DNA from: Deltaproteobacteria bacterium
GTDB taxonomy: Bacteria; Desulfobacterota; Desulfarculia; Adiutricales; Adiutricaceae
Direction of reading: 5' to 3'
Length of the DNA: 17,828 nucleotides
Assembly: GCA_031279525.1 (NCBI GenBank)
Contig: JAITIH010000114.1
Span: forward strand, 1-17,828
In this document: piece after piece, positions 1 through 5,462 of the stretch
Numbering within the stretch: the stretch's first letter is position 1
How the letters are laid out: the number at the start of each line of letters is the position of its first letter
The notes under the pieces: generated by a model
The model's input: the letters and a program-made list of their open reading frames with translations, nothing else
What the model was told of the DNA's origin: nothing
Databases searched by the model: none
Position numbers and translations under genes: made by a program

Positions 1-254
1 CAATGATAGAGTAGTTTGGCCTAACTGTTTTGGGGCGGGTATGTTCGTTTTCATAAAAGCATTATACACGACATACCTATTTAATGCAATAGGCTAAAAA
101 ATATTTTACAAAAATTTTACATTTTTTTTTATTTATATCCTATGTCTTTTGACAATATTTATAGCAATATTCCTTATGGCTTATAGGTTACATGGTGTAG
201 CAAAATAAAAATGCTTACTTGGTAAGGTCCTAACATTTACCCGCCGGGGTAATA
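1..254 (-). mobile_element. IS630/mariner-like element, left end, copy B (runs off the window)
   Basis: This AT-rich block is repeated at 420-674 with roughly 85-90% identity by eye. Read on the minus strand, it starts at TTACCCCGGCGGG next to a TA dinucleotide (253-254), continues through an AT-rich leader with a perfect TATAAT (complement at 61-66), and reaches an ATG at 54. The 18 codons before the window edge are one base out of frame relative to copy A. If the downstream sequence matches copy A, a TAA would follow at once. TA-flanked ends plus a helix-turn-helix transposase start in copy A suggest the IS630/Tc1-mariner superfamily; the family is inferred. The other end lies outside the window. 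Confidence 0.6.
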
Positions 255-474
255 GTCTGCCACTGACAGTTGGTCGAATGCGCTTCCTGTATCTCATGTC
301 TTCAGGCCCTTCAGCTGAATACCTCTTCCACTGAAAGTATACGGTTGATTTGGCTAAGCAAAGCATTGAGGCGATTTTCACTGCAGGAGCGTTGTTGTTA
401 AAGCGAAGGGCAACCCTTACAATGATAGAGTAGTTTGGTCTAATTGTTTTGGTGTAGGCATGTACGTTGTTCAT
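255..474 (-). pseudogene. Transposase N-terminal fragment (helix-turn-helix), interrupted
   Basis: About 73 codons from an ATG at 474; a GTG at 489 is also in frame. Residues in the stretch VALRFNNNAPAVKIASML, then LAKSTVYFQWKRYSAEGPEDM, look like the N-terminal helix-turn-helix of IS630-type transposases: repeated short helices, a KSTVY recognition helix and a WxxRY..EG linker. The frame runs on into copy B DNA and ends without the DDE catalytic part. A perfect TATAAT lies just before the ATG (complement 481-486), with TTGCAT 17 bases upstream, which would give an almost leaderless transcript; this is an inference. The gene cannot encode an active transposase. Confidence 0.5.
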
Positions 475-674
475 AAAAGCATTATACACTACATACCAAT
501 TTAATGCAATATGCTAAAAATGATTTTACAATAATTTTACATTTTATTTATTTATATACTCTGGCATTTGACAATATCGATAGCAATATTCCTAAAAGGC
601 TTATGGGTTACAGGGTGTAGCAAAATAAAAATGCTTACTCAGTAAGGTTCTAACATTTATCCACCGGGGTAATA
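255..674 (-). mobile_element. IS630/mariner-like element, left part, copy A, interrupted by copy B
   Basis: On the minus strand the element starts at TTACCCCGGTGG beside a TA (673-674), passes through an AT-rich leader, and enters a transposase reading frame. That frame continues to about 255, where it meets the left end of copy B at another TA (253-254). The simplest reading is that a sister element inserted into the transposase gene of this one at a TA site, in the same orientation. The number of differences between the copies argues that the event is old or that the two elements came from different lineages. Confidence 0.55.
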
Positions 675-944
675 AATGACCAGAACTGAGTAAAAATTAC
701 CCAACCCGAGTCCAACAGCCTTAACCGAATCCGATTCAGGTTTTCGGACCGAAGAAAAAGTCGTGAACGATTACCCGCCTTGAGCCTTCGCTAAACTTTT
801 CCCCACAAAATCCCCAAGTTCGCGAAAATCCTTTTTCCCCTCCCTTACTTTCGGGGCGAGCCCCCTTTTTCCCGCCTAACGACCCCTTCCAGCGACCTTA
901 CCGGCGAGCCTATCCCGCGACCAACCACCGCGACTGCCTTTAAA

Positions 945-1152
945 CGCCCCATTCCCTTAGCGGCCCTGGGCCACCGACTCCCCGACTGGCCCCCGCGACC
1001 CGCCTAAGCGGCCGCCTCCCGCGCTCTCCCCGGCGCCTCCACCCACAACCTCCCCCATCGATCCCCTTTAGCCGCGGCTTTAGGGCCCCATTCTTAAACG
1101 GCCCCGGACGGCCAATTCCCCGACCGTCCTAAAGCGCCTCCACCCGCGAATT
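945..1152. repeat. Degenerate direct repeat, two partial copies
   Basis: Copy one (about 945-1048) and copy two (about 1075-1152) share, in the same order, TTTA, CCCCATTC, CGGCCC, TCCCCGAC and GCGCCTCCACCC, with gaps between the matches. This is a weak, visually aligned repeat with no coding interpretation. Confidence 0.3.
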
Positions 1153-1584
1153 CCCTTGGATCCCGAAAGGCGACCGCCCCGCCCGTTGGTCTCGCCGTCG
1201 CCCTAGGATCTTCAAGATCCACCGAGCCTTTCCGGCAATTTTTTGGGCTTTTGGCCAACTAATTTTCCCTCCTATTTTCGTTTATCCACGAAAAGGAAGT
1301 TCTTCCAGCTGGAGTTTACCGTATCGCCGACTGAACGCTAGCCAATATATAGCGGTAAAAAGTCAAAACCGGCCTAGATAGCGAATTTACAGGACGATCG
1401 CCAGTTTTGACGACCCAATAATCGTCAAAAATCCCCCAGATTTCCGCCTTAGGTTAAGGTCATTCAACTATTTTTTCAACGTTTATGTCGGATTAACTCC
1501 CGAAGAATTCCGCTTAAAAGGTCAGAAAAGGGCATTTAGCCAGTTTTTTTGACCAAAACCAGACCAATTCGTCAAAGAAAAAAA

Positions 1585-1613
1585 TTGCCTCTAAATTCAT
1601 TATGAAGTAAAAT
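1585..1613 (+). promoter_or_regulatory. Putative sigma-70 promoter of the glutamate synthase-like gene
   Basis: TTGCCT (1585-1590), a 17-base spacer and TAAAAT (1608-1613) match the sigma-70 consensus at 4 of 6 and 5 of 6 positions. It lies in the AT-rich island before the gene and would give a 5' leader of about 210 nt. The leader has GC-rich inverted sequences around 1715-1760, but I recognise no riboswitch. Confidence 0.35.
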
Positions 1614-1810
1614 TCCAACATGCCCATTTTTTTTAATCTGGGCCGCTGGTGGGCCAATCGACTTTTATCCCTCTTAAGGGCGGATCGGCGCCATGCTCTA
1701 CCTAAAAAAGTTTTAACGCGGCCCTCCGGCCTCCCCGGAGTTCCGGCCATAAGGCCTTAGCCCCATAGGGCCCGCATATATCGCCAGCCTTTCCGGCCGG
1801 TTACTCTTTG

Positions 1811-1816
1811 AAGGAG
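1811..1816 (+). promoter_or_regulatory. Ribosome binding site AAGGAG
   Basis: A perfect AAGGAG lies 13 bases before the ATG at 1830. The spacing is slightly long, but no better start is near, and this fixes the start of the following gene. Confidence 0.6.
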
Positions 1817-1829
1817 ATTTTTCGCCAAC

Positions 1830-3470
1830 ATGACCAATTACCTAAAATCCAACGACGCCTTAGGCGTCGCCAATCGCGGCAACCCCGCCGAGTCCGGCCT
1901 TTGCGGCCTGTGCCGCTCCGACTGCCAAGGTCGCTGCGAGGTCTGGTCCTCCTGCTTGACGGGCCGGGAACTCCTGTACCCCCGGGACTTTGGCTCCACC
2001 GTGGCCGGGGCCTTAAACGTCGCCCCCTCGGGCCTTTCCTATAACGGCATAAGGATCATGGGGCCCTGCTACGGGGCCCACGAGGCCCCGCCCTCGGCGG
2101 CCAAGGGCGACGCCCTGTTTACGGAAGTCTCCTTGGAGACGAGCTTTGGGGCCAAGAAGAAGACTAAGTGCCGAGCCCCCTACATGGCCGGGGCCTTAGG
2201 TTCCACCTTTATCGCGGCCAAATACTGGGACGCCATGGCCGCCGGCTGCGCCGTCTGCGGGGTGCCCATCGTCATAGGGGAAAACGTGGTCGGCGTCGAC
2301 CGGGCCTCGGAGATCAAAAAAGGCCGCATCGTCAAAAGCCCGGAGATGGACCGACGTTTAGCCTCTTACCTTAAGTACTACGACGGCTACGGGGCGGCCA
2401 TCGTTCAGCTGAACGTGGAAGACACCCGCAACGGCGTGGCCGAGTACATCGCCGAGCATTACGGGGACAAGGTCATCATTGAGCTGAAATGGGGCCAAGG
2501 GGCCAAAAACATTGGCGGGGAGATCCAGGTCAAAGACATTGAGTACGCCGACTTTCTAAAAAACCGCGGCTACCTGGTCGACCCGGACTGCTCCAAACCC
2601 GAGGTTCGGGAGGCCTGGCGGAACCGCTCCATCGACGGCTTCGCCCGCCATAGCCGCTTAGGCTACACCAACCTCTCCTCCTGGGGCGAGGTCCGGGAGG
2701 CCTTCCTCAAAGAGGTTAAGCGCTTAAGGAGCCTAGGCTACGAGCGGATTTCCTTAAAGACCGGGGCTTACGGCATGGAGCCTTTGGCCATGGCCATCCG
2801 CCTGGCCACCGAGGCCGAGCTGGATCTTTTGACCATCGACGGGGCCGGCGGCGGCACGGGCATGAGCCCTTGGGACATGATGGAGCACTGGGGGGTGCCC
2901 TCGGTCCTCCTCCACGCCAAGGCTTACGAGTACGCCAACATCCTCGCCGCGGCCGGCCACAAGGTGGTGGACATGTCCTTCGCCGGCGGGTTCGCGAAAT
3001 CCAGCTCCATCTTTAAAGGCTTAGCCCTAGGCGCCCCCTACGCCAAGATGATCTGCATGGGTCGGGCCATGATGATCCCGGGCTTTTTGGGCTCCAATAT
3101 CGAGGGCGTCTTAAAGCCGGCCAACAAAGCCAAGGTCAACGGCAACTGGGACGCCCTGCCGCCCTCGGTTAGCTCCCATGGGACCACGGCCGAGGAGATC
3201 TTCGCCTCCTACTACGACGTGCAGAAAAAGGTCGGGGCCAAGGCCATGAAGGAAATCCCCTTTGGGGCCATCGCCATGTGGGGCATGCTGGACAAGCTCT
3301 CCGCCGGCCTCCAGCAGCTGATGGCCGGGGCCAGGAAATTTAAGCTCTCGGCCATCGACCGGGGCGACGTAGCCGCGGCCAACCGGGAAGTGGCCAGGGA
3401 GACTAATCTGCCTTTCGTGACCGAGCTGGGCGACGAGACGGCCAAGAACATCTTAAGGGAAAAGTTCTAA
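1830..3470 (+). CDS. FMN-binding glutamate synthase family protein (stand-alone GltB central domain)
   Basis: The 546-residue protein resembles the FMN/synthase domain of the glutamate synthase large subunit, which joins 2-oxoglutarate with ammonia from glutamine. Visible motifs are IELKWGQGAKNIGGEI (about 217-232), the phosphate-binding DGAGGGTG (337-344) and AGGFAKSSSIFKGLALGA (385-402). It lacks the N-terminal glutamine amidotransferase and the GltB-type Cys cluster. Instead it has N-terminal cysteines at 25, 28, 32 and 36 (CxxCxxxCxxxC) plus C42, a likely iron-sulphur site. Short forms like this are common in anaerobic deltaproteobacteria and archaea, and their true substrate is often unproven. 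No GltD-like subunit is nearby. It is the only protein gene I call on the plus strand. Its transcript would run toward tolB, with terminator-like repeats between them. The family is certain, the reaction less so. Confidence 0.9.
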   Translation: MTNYLKSNDALGVANRGNPAESGLCGLCRSDCQGRCEVWSSCLTGRELLYPRDFGSTVAGALNVAPSGLSYNGIRIMGPCYGAHEAPPSAAKGDALFTEVSLETSFGAKKKTKCRAPYMAGALGSTFIAAKYWDAMAAGCAVCGVPIVIGENVVGVDRASEIKKGRIVKSPEMDRRLASYLKYYDGYGAAIVQLNVEDTRNGVAEYIAEHYGDKVIIELKWGQGAKNIGGEIQVKDIEYADFLKNRGYLVDPDCSKPEVREAWRNRSIDGFARHSRLGYTNLSSWGEVREAFLKEVKRLRSLGYERISLKTGAYGMEPLAMAIRLATEAELDLLTIDGAGGGTGMSPWDMMEHWGVPSVLLHAKAYEYANILAAAGHKVVDMSFAGGFAKSSSIFKGLALGAPYAKMICMGRAMMIPGFLGSNIEGVLKPANKAKVNGNWDALPPSVSSHGTTAEEIFASYYDVQKKVGAKAMKEIPFGAIAMWGMLDKLSAGLQQLMAGARKFKLSAIDRGDVAAANREVARETNLPFVTELGDETAKNILREKF

Positions 3471-3481
3471 AGCCAATTTTA

Positions 3482-3560
3482 GCGGGGCCCCCCATAAAGG
3501 CTTTTTTTTGGCTTTAGCCGTCGTTTTGGCTTTAGCCGCCGGCCTTTATAGGGCCCCCGC
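3482..3560 (+). terminator. Long imperfect inverted repeat after the glutamate synthase-like gene
   Basis: The arm 3482-3501 (GCGGGGCCCCCCATAAAGGC) and the arm 3542-3560 are nearly complementary. The 40-base loop contains ggctttagccg twice and a T8 run. It sits 11 bases after the stop codon at 3468-3470 and could end the upstream transcript; alternatively it is a repeat hairpin. Confidence 0.45.
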
Positions 3561-3585
3561 TTTTGGCCCATTCGCCGCGGCTCCT

Positions 3586-3736
3586 TCGCCTCTCCCTTCG
3601 CTTTCTTACCCATAAGCCCAAGGGAAGCGCGGCTAACGTTCCCAGCCAAAAAAGGTCGCTTTACGGCGGCCTTTTTTTGGGGGGCTGTCCCCTTGGCCTT
3701 TAAGGGCCATTTTAGTTGCGTTCGCTTAAGAGGCTA
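3586..3736. repeat. Direct repeat copy 1 (about 150 bp) of the tolB 3' flank
   Basis: It is highly similar to 3746-3900. Both begin TCGCCTCTCCCTTCGCTTTC, hold a hairpin with A and T runs, and end TTGCGTTCGCTTA(A)GAGGCTA. In copy 2 this last CTA is the complement of the tolB stop codon. Here it is followed by unrelated sequence. Confidence 0.85.
3646..3680. terminator. Bidirectional terminator hairpin in repeat copy 1
   Basis: CC-A6-GGTCGCT, loop TTAC, GGCGGCC-T7-GG. The stem is complete if G-T pairs are allowed. The A run on one side and the T run on the other make it able to act in both directions. Confidence 0.7.
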
Positions 3737-3745
3737 GCGGCCCCC

Positions 3746-3900
3746 TCGCCTCTCCCTTCGCTTTCTTACCCGTAACCCATAAGCCCAGAGGAACCGCGGC
3801 TAGCGTTCCCAACCAAAAAAGGTCGCCTTACGGCGACCTTTTTTGGGGGCTAGCCCCTTGGCCTTTAAAGGCCATTTTAGTTGCGTTCGCTTAGAGGCTA
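3746..3900. repeat. Direct repeat copy 2 (about 155 bp), ending exactly at the tolB stop codon
   Basis: This is the copy next to tolB. Similarity to copy 1 stops at 3900, the first base of the tolB stop on the minus strand. The duplication therefore covers the 3' flank and the stop codon but no further sense codons. Confidence 0.85.
3813..3846. terminator. Bidirectional terminator between tolB and the glutamate synthase-like gene
   Basis: A perfect 15-bp stem, CC-A6-GGTCGCC with GGCGACC-T6-GG and a TTAC loop, lies about 50 bases beyond the tolB stop. It has a T run on each strand. It fits the convergent gene arrangement. Confidence 0.85.
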
Positions 3901-5229
3901 TTGGCTCAAGTCCGGCATAACCGGGCTCCAGGAGGGCAGCGACTGGGAGCCCTGGAGCAGGGGGCTTAGAATCTGTTGGCGGTCGCCGTTGGCCGACATG
4001 ACGTACAGCTTTTCCCCGCCGGATCTCGTGCTGGAGAAGACGATCATCCGCCCGTCCGGGGAGAAGCTAGGATGTAGGTTCCGGCCTTGGCCGCCGGTCA
4101 ACTGCCTAAAGCCTGAGCCGTCGGGGTTAATGATCGCGATATCCCGCTCGCCCACCACGAAGGCGATTTTATCGCCCTTGGGCGACCAGGCCGGATCGGT
4201 GCTCTTGCCGCCCGGCGACAAGCGCACCCCGGGGCTCCCTGGGCCCGCGGCCACGTAAACGCTGGCGGTCCCGGCTTGGTCGGAGACGTAAGCCATCCGC
4301 CCATCCGGGGCGAAGGTCGGGGAGATCTCAATGCCGCCCCCATTGGTGATGACCCTAGGAGACCGCCCATCGAACATGGCGATGTTCGTGCTGGTCCGGC
4401 CGGACAGTCCGGCCACCACCACCCCGCCCGGGGTGAAGGCCGGGGCGATGACCGGCTCGCCGCTATAGACGACCCGGCCGTTGACCAAAAGCTCCCACTT
4501 CTTGCCGTTGCGGTGGACCCAAGCCGTCTTATCGCCGGGTCCCAAGGTCGGCTGGGTCGAGGGCCCGCCCCGGGAGCCGGCCAGGATGGTCTGCTCGTCG
4601 CCGCCCAACTCGGTCATGGCCACGGACCGGTTGGCCCGGTCGCCGGTCACGTAAATGATTTTCGTGCCAAAGACCCCTGGGATCCCGGTGATGGCCAAGA
4701 TGACCTCATTGGTGAAGCGGCCAATCATGGCCTTGCCGTCTTTGGTCGAGCCCGAGAGCTTTTTGGCCAACATCTGCTGGCCGCTGGCCACGTTAAAAAG
4801 CCTTAGTTCCAAAGTCAAGCGCGAGCCGGAAGGTTGGGCTATCCCTTTTATAACGAAGTTGGCCCCGATCTGGGCCCAAGGGGCGTAGTCGATCGGCGGG
4901 CCTTCGGTCACCCCGGCCCGAGGATTGGCCTCCAAGGAAGAGCGGGGGTCGACCAGTCGAAATAGGCCGGTCATTTCCAGGTTGTCGGCCAGACGCTTAT
5001 TTAAGACTGGGGCTACGCCCTCGGCTCTTTCCGGGCCTTTAGGGCCCAAAAAGTCGGCCACCACAATGTTAAAGCGATTCATGGTCCCGGAAAGGTCCAC
5101 CGGGATGATGACGGAGGGGTTTTGGTACTCCAGCCCGCCGCCGTCTTGGGCCAAAAGGCTGGGGGCCGCCGCTAGGCAAAGGCCCGCGAAAAGAAGGATA
5201 ACGCCTAAAAACGCGAGTTTACGCCTCAT
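3898..5229 (-). CDS. tolB: Tol-Pal system protein TolB
   Basis: TolB is a periplasmic protein that links Pal and outer-membrane components to the TolQRA motor during cell-envelope constriction. The protein is 443 residues from the start chosen here, close to the usual length. It has a Sec signal peptide (MRRKLAFLGVILLFAGLCLA), an N-terminal alpha/beta domain with the RFNIVVADF and IGANFVIKG strands, then a beta-propeller with the repeats SPTFAPDGRMAYVSD, DPAWSPKGDKIAFV and HPSFSPDGRMIVFSS. I start at ATG 5229, not at the upstream codon at 5274, because GAGGTG lies 7 bases before it and the signal peptide then starts correctly. Neither pal nor tolQRA is in the window. It lies downstream of bamA on the same strand with a 223-bp gap, so separate transcription is possible. 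Confidence 0.95.
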   Translation of the reverse strand: MRRKLAFLGVILLFAGLCLAAAPSLLAQDGGGLEYQNPSVIIPVDLSGTMNRFNIVVADFLGPKGPERAEGVAPVLNKRLADNLEMTGLFRLVDPRSSLEANPRAGVTEGPPIDYAPWAQIGANFVIKGIAQPSGSRLTLELRLFNVASGQQMLAKKLSGSTKDGKAMIGRFTNEVILAITGIPGVFGTKIIYVTGDRANRSVAMTELGGDEQTILAGSRGGPSTQPTLGPGDKTAWVHRNGKKWELLVNGRVVYSGEPVIAPAFTPGGVVVAGLSGRTSTNIAMFDGRSPRVITNGGGIEISPTFAPDGRMAYVSDQAGTASVYVAAGPGSPGVRLSPGGKSTDPAWSPKGDKIAFVVGERDIAIINPDGSGFRQLTGGQGRNLHPSFSPDGRMIVFSSTRSGGEKLYVMSANGDRQQILSPLLQGSQSLPSWSPVMPDLSQ

Positions 5230-5236
5230 GTTTAAA

Positions 5237-5242
5237 CACCTC
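5237..5242 (-). promoter_or_regulatory. Ribosome binding site that decides the tolB start
   Basis: GAGGTG on the minus strand, 7 bases before ATG 5229. No comparable site precedes the alternative start at 5274. Confidence 0.75.
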
Positions 5243-5415
5243 AAAATAATACGAGCGAAAAGCATTTCCCCCAAAAATATGGCCTAAAAAAAGCGGGCCC
5301 CGGTAGGTCGAAAGGCCCCCATAAAGGCCTTTTATTCATAAAAAAGCCCTAAAAACCCATAATAGGCCATGATTTAGCTAAAAAAGGCTTTTTTGGCCCT
5401 TTGGCCGCCACTGGC

Positions 5416-5462
5416 CTTTTAGCCTTAAGAACATGTCATGACGCTTTTAGCCTTAGAACATG
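5416..5462. repeat. Short tandem duplication across the bamA stop codon
   Basis: CTTTTAGCCTTAAGAACATG (5416-5435) and CTTTTAGCCTTAGAACATG (5444-5462) are copies 28 bases apart. The inner copy holds the last two codons and stop of bamA (Met-Phe-stop). The outer copy has one extra base that changes the stop. Confidence 0.75.

Larger units (their letters stand above)
675..1829. other. Non-coding, strand-asymmetric region upstream of the glutamate synthase-like gene
   Basis: I find no convincing gene here. From about 780 to 1210 the plus strand is very rich in C and poor in G runs. It contains a degenerate direct repeat: parts of 945-1048 resemble 1075-1152, sharing CCCCATTC, a CGGCCC block, TCCCCGAC and GCGCCTCCACCC. 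The stretch 1210-1500 is closer to balanced composition with no recognisable feature. A minus-strand frame at 1514-1750 has no homology I recognise and overlaps the likely promoter, so I do not call it. Confidence 0.5.

Noticed and set aside
1514..1750. Minus-strand open frame of 78 codons
   Set aside because: It has no ribosome binding site or recognisable domain, and it overlaps the likely promoter and leader of the plus-strand gene.
3881..4258. Plus-strand open frames inside tolB, bamA, lysS, hemA and the Lol genes
   Set aside because: They are shadows of strongly conserved genes on the opposite strand and have no domains of their own.
5230..5274. Longer tolB beginning 15 codons upstream
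   Set aside because: There is no ribosome site for it, it would place 15 residues before the signal peptide, and the inner ATG has GAGGTG at ideal spacing.
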